This document shows, piece after piece, positions 27,295-36,116 of a DNA stretch of 64,000 bases. The position numbers and the translations under genes are program-made. This stretch comes from Mesobacillus campisalis (GTDB taxonomy: Bacteria > Bacillota > Bacilli > Bacillales > Cytobacillaceae): NCBI RefSeq assembly GCF_000986785.1, contig NZ_LAYY01000009.1, forward strand, positions 62,001 through 126,000. The letters are read 5' to 3'. Positions within the stretch are counted from its first letter, which is position 1, and each line of letters opens with the position of its first letter. A model generated the notes under the pieces. It was not told the DNA's origin. It saw only the letters and a program-made list of their open reading frames with translations, and did no database searches.

Positions 27295-29070
27295 TTATTT
27301 TTTAGCCGAAACACGGTCCAGAGCTGGCGGCTCAATGACCTCATTATCCTCCAGGTAGGAAAGGAATGCAAAACGGTCCACTTCTGCCCTGACAGGATTG
27401 GTATAGCCTTTAAATGTTGGATAGCCGTCGTTTCCGCGAATCAGATAGGCAAGTGCAGCTACCCGGTATGAACGGTCAGGATCCAGAACCTTTCCGTTGA
27501 TGAGGACATCTCCAGGTTCAACCCGCTGTCCAACCGGCTTGGATCCATCATAGGAATATTTCACATTATGCGACACGGCCAGCGGATGGAATTGGGTAGT
27601 ACCATTTGATTGCGTACGCCATTGCTCCTCGAGAATCTGGTCAATTTGACGTCCTGTCAAGGTGACAACAACAACTGGGTTGGCATAACCATGCGCATTC
27701 CACATTTCTCCAAAGAGGATCTGCCCGTCGCTGTCAGAATGATTACTGCCCTTTTTGTACAACAAATCACCTTTTAGCGGGCTGGCTGCTGTCAGCGCAA
27801 AATCAGCCGGCTGCCTGGTTTTTATGCCCGCCGTGTAATGAGCATCTGCCGCCAAGTTGGCAAGTGTACTTTCCCCATTCTCGTTGCGGGCCCGGGTTAT
27901 GTCGCCTGTCAGTTTCGCCACTGGCTGGGCAAACCGTTCATTTCCCCGTTCCGCCCAATAAGTAACCATGCGTTCAATTTCCGGGTCAGGCTGGATATCC
28001 CTTGTTACAGCATGGTTATCCGAAGTGGTATGCTCACGGACAACATCCTTTGTAACGGGGTCAATCCACAAGTTCATTTCACTAATCAACCTGCCATGGT
28101 TGCTTCCTTCGATAACCGGGCGAGGATTTCCTTCCGGGTCCTCAATGGAACAATTGAAGGATGCATGCCAGTGACCGGTGAAGATGGCATCGATTTCTGC
28201 CGAAGCCTCCCTGGCGAAATCGATGACGGGTCCTCTTGGATTGACACATTCATTGTAATAGCCGCTATGGGTTCCCCCTTCATGGACGACTGCAATGATG
28301 GTTTCAACCCCAAGATTCTTGAGTTCATTGGTATACTTTTCTGCCGCTTCAAGAAGAGGATCCGCGGTCAGTACTCCTTCCTGGTAGGAGGTGGTTCCCA
28401 GTATCGTTTCAGTCGTATTAAGCCCGATAAAGCCCACCGGAATGGTTCCCCCCTGGCCATCCGGGATGTCTTTAATCATATAAGGCTTTAAAATCAGCTG
28501 GCCAGATTTGGCATCCCGCATATTGGCGCTTAGGTATTCGAAATCGGAGCCTGAAAACTGCTTGCCTGTCGAGTCCGTGAAGCAGCTATCTACCCCGCGT
28601 GTACCAAAGCATTTGCCGTCCATCATATGCTTCCTTAAAAATTCAACGGTTTCGTCCACTTCATGGTTTGCTGCAGCTGTTAATTCAATATCAATAGCGT
28701 TGAGGAACTCAATCGTCGGCTCGTCCCGGTGAGCAGCCACTTCAAACGGCCAGCCGCTGAAATTGTCGCCCACTGACAGCCTGACCGAATTTTCCTTTCC
28801 CTCGGAAAGTGCATCCAGATGGGAGGCAATATAAGCTCCTCCCCCAACTGTAATCGGCCCGTCAGCTGATGGAATTTTCCCATTGGAATTGTCATTCAAT
28901 GCTTGCAGATAGCCATGGAAATCTGTGATGCCCAGCAGCTGCAGGCTGACTAGACCCTCTTTCTCAGAGTCTGTCGGCGTCTGCGCATGAACCGAGACGG
29001 CGGCTCCACCCGGAACGCCCGGTCCTAAAAGAAACAATAAGCAAAACAAAATAACTACTAGTTTTTTCAT
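27295..29070 (-). CDS. Secreted 5'-nucleotidase / metallophosphatase
   Basis: A 591-residue exported enzyme. Seen: signal peptide (MKKLVVILFCLLFLLGPGVPG, cleavage likely after VHAQ), calcineurin-like domain with LLGITDFHGYLQAL, VGDNFSGWPFEVA, AANHEVDE (family GNHE, here N preceded by Ala), IFTGHWHASFN, then a C-terminal 5'-nucleotidase domain with GRQIDQILEEQW. It should hydrolyse extracellular nucleotides or UDP-sugars for phosphate and nucleoside scavenging. I prefer the ATG at 29070 because GGAGGGG is spaced nine bases before it. A second nucleotidase follows at 30170-31798. The altered GNHE and DNFS motifs differ from the canonical GDxxxGS and may shift activity. Confidence 0.9.
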   Translation of the reverse strand: MKKLVVILFCLLFLLGPGVPGGAAVSVHAQTPTDSEKEGLVSLQLLGITDFHGYLQALNDNSNGKIPSADGPITVGGGAYIASHLDALSEGKENSVRLSVGDNFSGWPFEVAAHRDEPTIEFLNAIDIELTAAANHEVDETVEFLRKHMMDGKCFGTRGVDSCFTDSTGKQFSGSDFEYLSANMRDAKSGQLILKPYMIKDIPDGQGGTIPVGFIGLNTTETILGTTSYQEGVLTADPLLEAAEKYTNELKNLGVETIIAVVHEGGTHSGYYNECVNPRGPVIDFAREASAEIDAIFTGHWHASFNCSIEDPEGNPRPVIEGSNHGRLISEMNLWIDPVTKDVVREHTTSDNHAVTRDIQPDPEIERMVTYWAERGNERFAQPVAKLTGDITRARNENGESTLANLAADAHYTAGIKTRQPADFALTAASPLKGDLLYKKGSNHSDSDGQILFGEMWNAHGYANPVVVVTLTGRQIDQILEEQWRTQSNGTTQFHPLAVSHNVKYSYDGSKPVGQRVEPGDVLINGKVLDPDRSYRVAALAYLIRGNDGYPTFKGYTNPVRAEVDRFAFLSYLEDNEVIEPPALDRVSAKK

Positions 29071-29342
29071 ATCCATACCCCTCCTTCTATCATTTCCTTT
29101 TTATCATAAAAAAAGAATATGAAGTCCACATTAAGGGATGGTTATACAATTAAAAAGATTCAGTAAATAACAAGAAAAGGAAACAAAGAAAAGTGAAGCA
29201 GATAAAGAGCAGCATCGTTATGAATCAATAGACTTATTAGTCATTACAGACCCAGCCAAAATTTTATAGATCATGTTTTAATAATGGATAAAGTGGTATA
29301 TAAAGAAGGCAAGACCAATAAAACATGGAGGGACTGGTTAAA

Positions 29343-29450
29343 TTGAAAGATTTAACGGCGACTTCAAGAGGATTATTGGACACTGCAAAAACTGGGGCAT
29401 CCTTTGCCGAGATGGCGACCGGAACACTGGTCTTGAATCAATATATTTAG
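29343..29450 (+). CDS. Possible 35-aa small protein
   Basis: A TTG start with GGAGGG nine bases upstream opens M-K-D-L-T-A-T-S-R-G-L-L-D-T-A-K-T-G ending L-N-Q-Y-I. An in-frame ATG at 29325 is an alternative. A good terminator follows at 29489-29523. No family recognised. It lies alone on the plus strand between minus-strand genes. Confidence 0.4.
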   Translation: MKDLTATSRGLLDTAKTGASFAEMATGTLVLNQYI

Positions 29451-29488
29451 GACCGACACTGCCCTATCAGTCCTGTAAGCAGGACGAA

Positions 29489-29523
29489 AAAGGTGCGAAC
29501 CAATGATGGTTTGCACCTTTTTT
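29489..29523 (+). terminator. Terminator after the small plus-strand ORF
   Basis: AAAGGTGCGAACC / GGTTTGCACCTTT hairpin (one G-T pair) with a seven-base loop and TTTTTT. It implies a real plus-strand transcript upstream. Confidence 0.8.
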
Positions 29524-29578
29524 CTTTGTCAACAGGACCGGCTCAGCGTATTATTATCGAGTCAACTTCGACCAATGT

Positions 29579-30058
29579 TCAAAGCGGTGAAGGGCGTCCC
29601 TTGTCTCGTTTAGGGGTATACTTTTTTCCAGCTCTAATGATCAAGGGAGTGCCGATGAGCGTTGGAAGAAACCAAAAAAGGATCACAGGAATTTCACTTA
29701 ACACAGGCACTTTGGAAATGTTTACGACGATTGTGGCGGTGATGATGCCAATATATGAACCGAGCATTCCGCCGATGTGCATCCCCATCCAATTCTTCCA
29801 TCTTCTTTTTGCGGCTGCATATCCCAACAGGGCAAGGGAATAGGAGAAGACCCCAATATAAAAAAGATAGGCACTCTCTTCCCAATGAATGATGGACATC
29901 ACAATTGCCGAAATAAACACGATAACATAGGCTCCGTGGTAAATCTCTCCTGCTGCAGTATGCCTCCCTCTCTTTTTACTGGAGGCCATTGCAACGAGAC
30001 CACTGACCAGACAGACTGCACCGGTGTGAATATGTGTGATTAAAAATAAATGAAACAA
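29579..30058 (-). CDS. DUF2306-type membrane protein
   Basis: A 159-residue, five-TM protein. Seen: HIHTGAVCLVSGLVAM, RGRHTAAGEIYHGAYVIVF, and the GMHIGGMLGSYIGIITATIVVN segment typical of DUF2306. Conserved histidines in TM1 and the first loop suggest a redox or metal site, but no function is established. It follows the 30170-31798 nucleotidase on the same strand, separated by a palindromic repeat. Confidence 0.75.
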   Translation of the reverse strand: MFHLFLITHIHTGAVCLVSGLVAMASSKKRGRHTAAGEIYHGAYVIVFISAIVMSIIHWEESAYLFYIGVFSYSLALLGYAAAKRRWKNWMGMHIGGMLGSYIGIITATIVVNISKVPVLSEIPVILFWFLPTLIGTPLIIRAGKKYTPKRDKGRPSPL

Positions 30059-30118
30059 GCTCCCACCTCCCCTAAATCTGATATGTTAAAACTTTCGCAT
30101 CCGCTCTGCTGTAAAAAA

Positions 30119-30171
30119 GCATGAGGACTGCCCCCATGCTCGGAAAATATCGGAGAACTGTCCTCATGCTT
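30119..30171. repeat. Intergenic palindromic repeat, divergent copy
   Basis: AGCATGAGGACTGCCCCCAT and ...GAGAACTGTCCTCATGCT form a long stem with outer arms AGCATGAGGAC / GTCCTCATGCT. It overlaps the stop region of the nucleotidase at 30170 and can act as its terminator. Confidence 0.65.
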
Positions 30172-31798
30172 ATTGTACCGCAGAAATATTGATAATGCGT
30201 CCTTCTGCTTCGTACGGGATTGGAGTGGTGAAACTCTTGACAAAATTAATGGTTGCTTGGAGATCTTCCGGCCCTTGGACAGGATTTTCACCGTAGGCAC
30301 GTAGCTTATATTGGTCTGAATAATGGTCGTACATATAATTGTTGATGGTCAGGCTGTAAGTGGCATTCTGATTGATCGGAGTTCCATCAGGCAATGTTAT
30401 GTCCGTCACTTTGCCGGTTGCACTGTCCCACTTGTAATGGAAGCCTGCAATGGAGGCATCCGGTCCGTAAGAAGAAATTTGCGCATTCACAATTTCGTCC
30501 ATTTCCGATCCCTGCACCTCAATTTTGACCAATGTGTTGCCGAATGGCTGGATATTGTACAGTTCTTCCCATGTAATCTCGCCTGCATCCAAGTTGGCAC
30601 GGATTCCTCCGCCGTTCATCATGGCAAAGTCGCTTTCCATTGCCGCTTTCATTCCGTCTGCAATCAGATTCCCAAGAGAGTTGTCGCCAACGTAATTTTT
30701 CGTGATATATCCGCCTTGCATATAGGCGGCTGCCTGACCGATGACCTCATTCAATTTAGGTGCGATTGCCGTGGAGTATTTCTCCAAAATAGCAGAAACC
30801 TCAGGGTCGGGAGTGACTCCCTGCTGGATGACATCCACGATTTCTGCTTCTTTTTTAACAATATCCCCTGTTACTCGGTCGATTTCAAGGTCGATGTCTG
30901 CAAAGGCCTTTCCATATTCGCCGGCCTGGACAATCAGCTTATTGTCCACTACCGCATTTACCTTTTGATGGTTGTGGGCGGCAACGATGACATCCACCTT
31001 ATCATTGATTTTGGTTGCGATTTCCGCAATTTCACCTGTTGCCGTTTCACCTGACTGGGTTCCCGGGACGTGTGCCAGAACGATAATGGCTTCCGCTCCG
31101 CGCTTGGCCAATTCAGGAACATATTTGTTAATCGCTTCCGCTTCATCCGTAAATTCAACATTTGTGATTCCTTTCGCTACCACCATGTTTGGTGTTTCGG
31201 TTGTCGTAACGCCGATGAAGCCGATCTTCTGGCCCTTTACATTTTTAATGTAGTACGGAGGGAGTACCAGTTCCCCGCTGTCCTTGTACACAACATTGGC
31301 CGCAACCGTCGGGAAGTCGATTCCGTCATAGTTAGCTGTCCCATCTGGATGTTCACCGCCGTATGTTAAACGAATCAGCTCGTCCATCCCTTCGTCAAAC
31401 TCGTGGTTTCCAAGAGTCCCTGCATCAAAACCGATGGATTCCATGATTTCAATGGTAGGCTCATCCTGGAACAATGCTGATACAGGCGGGCTTCCTCCCA
31501 CCATGTCCCCGGAGTGGACGATCAGCGTATTTTCATTGGTTTGTTCACGGTCACGAAGATAGGCAGCAAGGTAAGCAGCGTTTCCATATGTATTGGGGTC
31601 ATTTTTGGGCTGTTCGCTTACATTCACTTTGCCGTGAAGGTCGTTTACGCTTAACAATTGTACCCTTACATTCTCTTTTTTTGCCAAGCCTGGCGGAACT
31701 TTATTTCCATCAGCTAAAGCTGAGCTCCCCATCATGCCGGTCATTAATAGACTGATCGACATGGAAGCTGTCAATACTTTGCGGTTAAACAACGCCAT
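30170..31798 (-). CDS. Secreted bifunctional UDP-sugar hydrolase/5'-nucleotidase
   Basis: A 542-residue exported phosphatase. Seen: signal peptide (residues 1-30, ending SALADG), LLSVNDLHGKVNV, HSGDMVGGSPPVSALF, TLGNHEFDEGMDEL, IIVLAHVPGT, VDVIVAAHNHQ, then the C-terminal domain with SLGNLIADGMKAAMESDFAMMNGGGIRANLDAG, giving the whole canonical motif set. Predicted to release phosphate from nucleotides outside the cell. The first nucleotidase (27295-29070) shares the fold but has altered motifs, so the two probably differ in substrate. Confidence 0.95.
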   Translation of the reverse strand: MALFNRKVLTASMSISLLMTGMMGSSALADGNKVPPGLAKKENVRVQLLSVNDLHGKVNVSEQPKNDPNTYGNAAYLAAYLRDREQTNENTLIVHSGDMVGGSPPVSALFQDEPTIEIMESIGFDAGTLGNHEFDEGMDELIRLTYGGEHPDGTANYDGIDFPTVAANVVYKDSGELVLPPYYIKNVKGQKIGFIGVTTTETPNMVVAKGITNVEFTDEAEAINKYVPELAKRGAEAIIVLAHVPGTQSGETATGEIAEIATKINDKVDVIVAAHNHQKVNAVVDNKLIVQAGEYGKAFADIDLEIDRVTGDIVKKEAEIVDVIQQGVTPDPEVSAILEKYSTAIAPKLNEVIGQAAAYMQGGYITKNYVGDNSLGNLIADGMKAAMESDFAMMNGGGIRANLDAGEITWEELYNIQPFGNTLVKIEVQGSEMDEIVNAQISSYGPDASIAGFHYKWDSATGKVTDITLPDGTPINQNATYSLTINNYMYDHYSDQYKLRAYGENPVQGPEDLQATINFVKSFTTPIPYEAEGRIINISAVQ

Positions 31799-31981
31799 AA
31801 ATTTTTTCCTCCTGAAAAATCATATAGTATAAGATAAATTGTAAAGTTGATATATTAATAGTTTTTCAAAAGAGGTTTAAGTTTTTGTAAAAAAGAGATA
31901 GCAAATACACAGGCAAAGTGTTAGCCTGAAATGACATAGTGTCTTTTACCTATGTAGAGGAGTGAATAGAGTGAATACACT

Positions 31982-32134
31982 ATGATTAGTAAGGCTGAAC
32001 GCTTACTATTTTTAAAAGAGCTTGGACGTTTAAACGCCGAACTTCAAAAGTGCAACGATGATCAAGTTCGCAATGGTATTCATCAAGACATTCATCTTCT
32101 TTTAGAGGCGCTATCTTTGACTGCTAATAACTAG
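31982..32134 (+). CDS. Small hypothetical protein (50 aa)
   Basis: ATG at 31982 opens M-I-S-K-A-E-R-L-L-F-L-K-E-L-G-R-L-N-A-E-L and ends L-E-A-L-S-L-T-A-N-N. It is predicted to be two amphipathic helices. GGAGTGA lies rather far upstream (17 bases). A terminator overlaps the stop codon, supporting a compact transcript. The 31799-31981 leader contains two small hairpins (AGGC/GCCT and GACA/TGTC); I could not assign a riboswitch. Family unknown. Confidence 0.55.
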   Translation: MISKAERLLFLKELGRLNAELQKCNDDQVRNGIHQDIHLLLEALSLTANN

Positions 32135-32144
32135 CAGTCTTTTT
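32119..32144 (+). terminator. Terminator overlapping the small ORF stop
   Basis: GACTGCTA / TAGCAGTC with a five-base loop followed by TTTTT. Confidence 0.85.
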
Positions 32145-32206
32145 CATGAAGTTGGAAACCTGTCTAAAACTGGGCGTCCCCCACTGATAAAGGAGTGTAT
32201 GATCAA

Positions 32207-33541
32207 TTGCACCAAAGAGAAAAAGTGATTGTTATTGGCGGCGGTATGGCAGGCAAGCTGGCCGCACGTGTCCTTTCTGATGTGTTTCAGGAAGTGATCA
32301 TTTTGGAAAAGGATTCCGAAACGTTGACCCCTGCTCCCAGAAATGGTGTCCCCCAGGGGAAACACATCCATGCCCTGCTCCACGCAGGTGAGCATGGTCT
32401 TGAAAAGCTGTTTCCAGGAATTACGGATTGCTTCCATTCAAGTGGCGCGGTGAAAATCAATTCGACGAAAGACCTTGCCTGGTTTCATCACGGCGTGTGG
32501 AAGTTCCGCTATGATGGAGGCTATACAACAACCTTGCAGACTCGTCCCCACCTGGAATGGCATATCGATCAACACATACATAAGATTGCAAATATAAAGG
32601 TCCTGTATAAGCACTCGGTAACCAGGTATGTCTATCAAGACGAGGAAAATCGGATTGTCGGAGTTGAAGGAACGGATAGCAGCGATTCCAGGTTCACTCT
32701 AAACGCTGATCTGGTTGTAGATGCCAGCGGGGCAAGCAGCCTGTCTTCCCGCTGGTTCAAAGCCCACGACATCCATACCCCGACTGATAAAGTTGAAATT
32801 GGCTTGACCTATGTCAGCCAGCTGGTTGAGCTTCCGATCGATAAAAATAGAGACTGGGAAATCAAACTATTGTACCCAAATCCACCCGCTGAAAAAATGG
32901 GCGGTTCGATTTCAAAAGTCGAGGGGAATCGTTATATAGTCACCTTTATCGGGTATCATGACGAAATTGATGGAAAAGAAATTCTGAAAAATGATAAAGC
33001 TTTGCTTGAGCTGGCTCGTAGGCTTCCAAAATCAGATATCCATGAAGAACTGCTAGCGGCAAAGGCTTTGTCTAGTGTGAGCATCTTCCGTGTTCCCCAT
33101 ATTTTATGGAGAAAAGCAGATAAGGCGCAGAATTTGCCTGATGGTCTTTTGCTCATTGGTGACAGCCTTTGCAGGATTGATCCCTTTTTTGGCCAGGGAA
33201 TGAGCATCGCCGTTTTGGAGGCACTCGCTCTACAGGGCATTTTTCAAAACCAGCAGGGACCTCAACAGAGATCGATTAATGCCTTTCATAAAAAAGCGGG
33301 AAAAATCATCGCACCCATCTGGAAAATGGTCCTCACCGAAGATTTTCGATATGCAGCGACGAAAGGCAAGAAACCATTTGGCCTGCCTGTTCTTCAATGG
33401 TATGCGAAAAACATTTTTCTCCTATCCGCCGAAAGCCCGAAAATCTATGATTCATTCATCAAAGTCATGAACCTGAAGCGGCCGATGACCATATTGATGC
33501 ACCCCAAGATACTTCTTCGTGTCCTAAAAAGGACCAAATGA
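32207..33541 (+). CDS. FAD-dependent monooxygenase/oxidoreductase
   Basis: A 444-residue flavoprotein related to aromatic hydroxylases and geranylgeranyl reductases. Seen: VIVIGGGMAGKLAARVLS with a Rossmann GxGxxG variant, VILEKD, RNGVPQGKHIHALL, DLVVDASGASSLSSRWF, and the second FAD motif LLIGDSLCRIDPFFGQGMS. I prefer the TTG at 32207 (11 bases after AAGGAG); a GTG at 32195 overlaps that site. Alone, ended by a bidirectional terminator. Substrate unknown; similar genes act on secondary metabolites. Confidence 0.88.
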   Translation: MHQREKVIVIGGGMAGKLAARVLSDVFQEVIILEKDSETLTPAPRNGVPQGKHIHALLHAGEHGLEKLFPGITDCFHSSGAVKINSTKDLAWFHHGVWKFRYDGGYTTTLQTRPHLEWHIDQHIHKIANIKVLYKHSVTRYVYQDEENRIVGVEGTDSSDSRFTLNADLVVDASGASSLSSRWFKAHDIHTPTDKVEIGLTYVSQLVELPIDKNRDWEIKLLYPNPPAEKMGGSISKVEGNRYIVTFIGYHDEIDGKEILKNDKALLELARRLPKSDIHEELLAAKALSSVSIFRVPHILWRKADKAQNLPDGLLLIGDSLCRIDPFFGQGMSIAVLEALALQGIFQNQQGPQQRSINAFHKKAGKIIAPIWKMVLTEDFRYAATKGKKPFGLPVLQWYAKNIFLLSAESPKIYDSFIKVMNLKRPMTILMHPKILLRVLKRTK

Positions 33542-33572
33542 GCAGGGAATTTCCCGCTTCATTTGGTCCTTT
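33528..33572. terminator. Bidirectional terminator between convergent genes
   Basis: AAAGGACCAAATGA pairs with TCATTTGGTCCTTT (14 bp); an inner GGGAA/TTCCC extends the stem. It serves the monooxygenase (plus) and the DUF4260 gene (minus). Confidence 0.85.
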
Positions 33573-33573
33573 G

Positions 33574-33921
33574 CTACACCCTATTTAAATGCGTATCCTT
33601 AAAATGGGTTGGATATTTCAGCCCATACCCCAGCATTCTGTCCATTCCTATATGGGCGGTCCAGATCAAACTGATGGAGATTATCGTCGAGTTGGATAGG
33701 AAGATTCCGAGGATGACAAGAATGACCGGTATCGTGTACGTATGGAATAAATTATAGACCCTCGCTCCTGTTTTAGGATTAAATGCATAGCCAACCATCG
33801 AAAGGTCAGGCAAAAACAGCAAAACCAAAAATAATACCCAGCTGAATTGAAAAAAAACGTAGAGGTAAACACATAAGGCCAAAACCGCCATTCCCTCTGC
33901 ATGCAATAGCTTTTTATTCAT
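33574..33921 (-). CDS. DUF4260-family membrane protein
   Basis: A 115-residue protein with about four TM segments. Seen: PDLSMVGYAFNPKTGARVYNLFHTYTIPVIL and LIWTAHIGMDRMLGYGLKYPTHFKDTHL, the signature of DUF4260. Function unknown. Single gene between a terminator and a palindromic repeat. Confidence 0.85.
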   Translation of the reverse strand: MNKKLLHAEGMAVLALCVYLYVFFQFSWVLFLVLLFLPDLSMVGYAFNPKTGARVYNLFHTYTIPVILVILGIFLSNSTIISISLIWTAHIGMDRMLGYGLKYPTHFKDTHLNRV

Positions 33922-33979
33922 TCAAATTCCCCCTGTCTAAAGAACTATATTCTTCATTATGAAGGAAATTCCTTTTAAA

Positions 33980-34057
33980 GCAGAGGGACGGTTCTGCTGC
34001 ATCATCCATGAACCAGAAAAAGCAGAATGAAACAGCAGAACCGTCCCCTTGCCTCAC
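33980..34057. repeat. Intergenic palindromic repeat, paired copy
   Basis: GCAGAGGGACGGTTCTGCTG (33980-33999) and CAGCAGAACCGTCCC (34033-34047) form a 15-bp stem around a 33-base loop. It lies between convergent-tail gene ends upstream of DUF4260 and downstream of the EcsB-like gene. Confidence 0.75.
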
Positions 34058-35220
34058 TGGAAATGAGTCAGCAGAACGCTCCCCACGGTTCCAAAGATAA
34101 ATAGGAGGGTAACAGCGATGATGGTCATTATGGTGGTGAGCCTTTTTTTGGCGGTAAAATAATGGCTGCTTTCAATGTGTTTCTTCGTCATGGGGTTTGA
34201 GTTGAAGATCTTGTCCCAAACGATGGAAATCCACGAGTTTATCATGATGGGAAAACAGACGAGAAGGAAGGCTCTGATCCACAGCGACGGAATAACGATT
34301 ATTGCCGCCGTGGTGACATTGGTTAAGGCAGCATAACCGCTTATATAGGAAGAATTGCGGATAAAAACCTTGATAAATAATTCGGAAATGCCTGTGACAG
34401 GAGTCCGGTATTTAAAAATCCGCTTTGACTTCCGGAATAATAGCGGCTTCTTCCTTCTTGTGACAACCGGTTTTTCAATTTCGGGTGCTGCCGCAAAGAC
34501 CAGTTTAATCATGCTTGTTTTTCGTTCCTGCTCCATGTCGATTCCAATGTCCAGTGAACTTGCTTTTTGGAGTGCCTTCATACTGAAATAAACCGATGCA
34601 GCAAGAATAACACAAGAAACCAGATAAACGAGCAGAAGGTGTCCTGTTTCAAACAAAAAATAGACCAGTTGGCTGAACCAGCTGAAAATCACAAACAGCA
34701 GGAAGCCCATCCCGATTTTTTTCATTCGTGATTCATACGTTCTCAAATAATATTTAACCAGCATCAAGCATGCACTCAAGGATATGAAATATCCCAGCAG
34801 CGCAAATAGTCCGATGAATTCGAGGTGATAGTGATTAAGTAAAAATGGAAGCAGGATAAGGAAGGCAGATCCTACAGCAAGTGATTGACTGAATAATGAA
34901 TAGCTGTATCCATATGTTTTCAGCTTCAATAATAGATTGTTCTTTGTAACTAAAAAGACTTTATCCGCCTCTTCCAAATACATATGAATATTCCCTGACC
35001 AGGCAATCACATAGAATGCAAAAAACAAGAGAAACAGCGGAAGGTCCATAATCCACGAAGGAGTTTCCTGCCACCATGAACGATAGATCATGGTGCTGAT
35101 GACCACAGCCGGTATGGCGATATACAACATGACGGTCCAGTCCAGGACCGTTTTCCAGACACCATATTGGAATTTCCAGCCTCTTATTAACCGGCTCCGG
35201 AATAGGCTGCTACCTTTCAT
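34054..35220 (-). CDS. EcsB-like ABC transporter permease
   Basis: A 388-residue multi-spanning permease. Seen: N-terminal LFRSRLIRGWKFQYGVWKTVLDWTVMLY, MDLPLFLLFFAFYVIAW, and a long cytosolic stretch near 260-300 before the last TM group, as in EcsB (408 residues in B. subtilis). The ATG at 35220 overlaps the ATPase stop by several bases, so the two are translationally coupled. EcsAB affects secretion, peptidase activity and competence; this is a paralog of uncertain role. Confidence 0.82.
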   Translation of the reverse strand: MKGSSLFRSRLIRGWKFQYGVWKTVLDWTVMLYIAIPAVVISTMIYRSWWQETPSWIMDLPLFLLFFAFYVIAWSGNIHMYLEEADKVFLVTKNNLLLKLKTYGYSYSLFSQSLAVGSAFLILLPFLLNHYHLEFIGLFALLGYFISLSACLMLVKYYLRTYESRMKKIGMGFLLFVIFSWFSQLVYFLFETGHLLLVYLVSCVILAASVYFSMKALQKASSLDIGIDMEQERKTSMIKLVFAAAPEIEKPVVTRRKKPLLFRKSKRIFKYRTPVTGISELFIKVFIRNSSYISGYAALTNVTTAAIIVIPSLWIRAFLLVCFPIMINSWISIVWDKIFNSNPMTKKHIESSHYFTAKKRLTTIMTIIAVTLLFIFGTVGSVLLTHFQ

Positions 35221-35926
35221 CCCCATCACCTTCCGCAAGAAAATGGTAGCAATCATACAGCGACCCCTCTGGCAGGCGGCATTGAAGCCGTATTTCTTCC
35301 AGCGTACCCTTTGCAACTATCCGTCCATTGCTAATCATAATAAATCGGTTGCAGATTTTTTCGGCCGTATCTAAAACATGTGTGGACATTAGGATTCCGG
35401 CTCCCCGTTTTCGTTCTTTTTCAATGGAATCAAGAAACAGTTTCATGGCATCGGGGTCAAGGCCCATGAACGGTTCGTCGATTATGTACAGATACGGATC
35501 TGTAATCATGGCTAAAATTAGCATAGCCTTTTGCTGCATCCCCTTTGAATACTTGGATGGAAACTCATGGGCATGGTGTGCTAATTTGTATGTATCGAGC
35601 AGAACATCCGCTTTTTTCCTGTATTCCTCTTCATTAAGCTCCTCCACCGCCGCCACAAAATCCAAATGTTCCCAAAGCGTCAATTCATCGTAAAAGAGCG
35701 GCCTCTCCGGGATGTAAGCATAATTGCCGCCAGAGCCAAATGCAACAGATCCGTCCATATGCTCAAGCAGCCCCAGGACCGCTTTAATGGTCGTGCTCTT
35801 GCCCGCCCCATTAGGCCCAATCAGCCCAACCAGTTCACCCTGCTCAATCCTAAAGGCGATGTCAGTAATGATGCTATCACCTTTTTCATACCCTGCCGAT
35901 TTAATCTCAATGTTCAATAAAGACAT
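35210..35926 (-). CDS. EcsA-like ABC transporter ATPase
   Basis: A 238-residue ATPase. Seen: Walker A GPNGAGKSTTIKAVLGLL, signature YSKGMQQKAMLILAM, Walker B LYIIDEPFMGLDPDAM, and STHVLDTAEKICN. The SKGMQQK variant of the signature is typical of the EcsA/ABC-2 exporter group. Ribosome site GGAGGCTTTCTT. It pairs with the permease downstream. Confidence 0.9.
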   Translation of the reverse strand: MSLLNIEIKSAGYEKGDSIITDIAFRIEQGELVGLIGPNGAGKSTTIKAVLGLLEHMDGSVAFGSGGNYAYIPERPLFYDELTLWEHLDFVAAVEELNEEEYRKKADVLLDTYKLAHHAHEFPSKYSKGMQQKAMLILAMITDPYLYIIDEPFMGLDPDAMKLFLDSIEKERKRGAGILMSTHVLDTAEKICNRFIMISNGRIVAKGTLEEIRLQCRLPEGSLYDCYHFLAEGDGDER

Positions 35927-36049
35927 AAGAAAGCCTCCTTCCGAAAAGCAAGAGGAGTTCTCCCGCTTCTCTCAATGTCTGGATGCTTACTATACGTCCA
36001 ACGGTTGACAAAGGTTTCCAGTTTGTGCAAATAAAGAGGGATAAAAGAA

Positions 36050-36114
36050 GAGGGGCGGTCCTCCCACCCTGCTGGATGAGGCAGCAGTGAGGCAGCAGAA
36101 CCGTCCCCATGCTC
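36050..36114. repeat. Intergenic palindromic repeat, paired copy
   Basis: GAGGGGCGGTCCTCCC and CAGCAGAACCGTCCCCATGC with a central GCTG/CAGC. One arm is diverged. It lies just past the copD stop. Confidence 0.6.
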
Positions 36115-36116
36115 TA

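Noticed and set aside
29579-29607. AAGGGCGTCCCTTG as another member of the palindrome family
   Set aside because: It lies inside the DUF2306 coding end and lacks the GGTTCT/AGAACC core; only a loose resemblance.
32144-32437. 97-codon minus-strand frame opposite the monooxygenase start
   Set aside because: Shadow of the flavoprotein gene; no ribosome site and no family signal.
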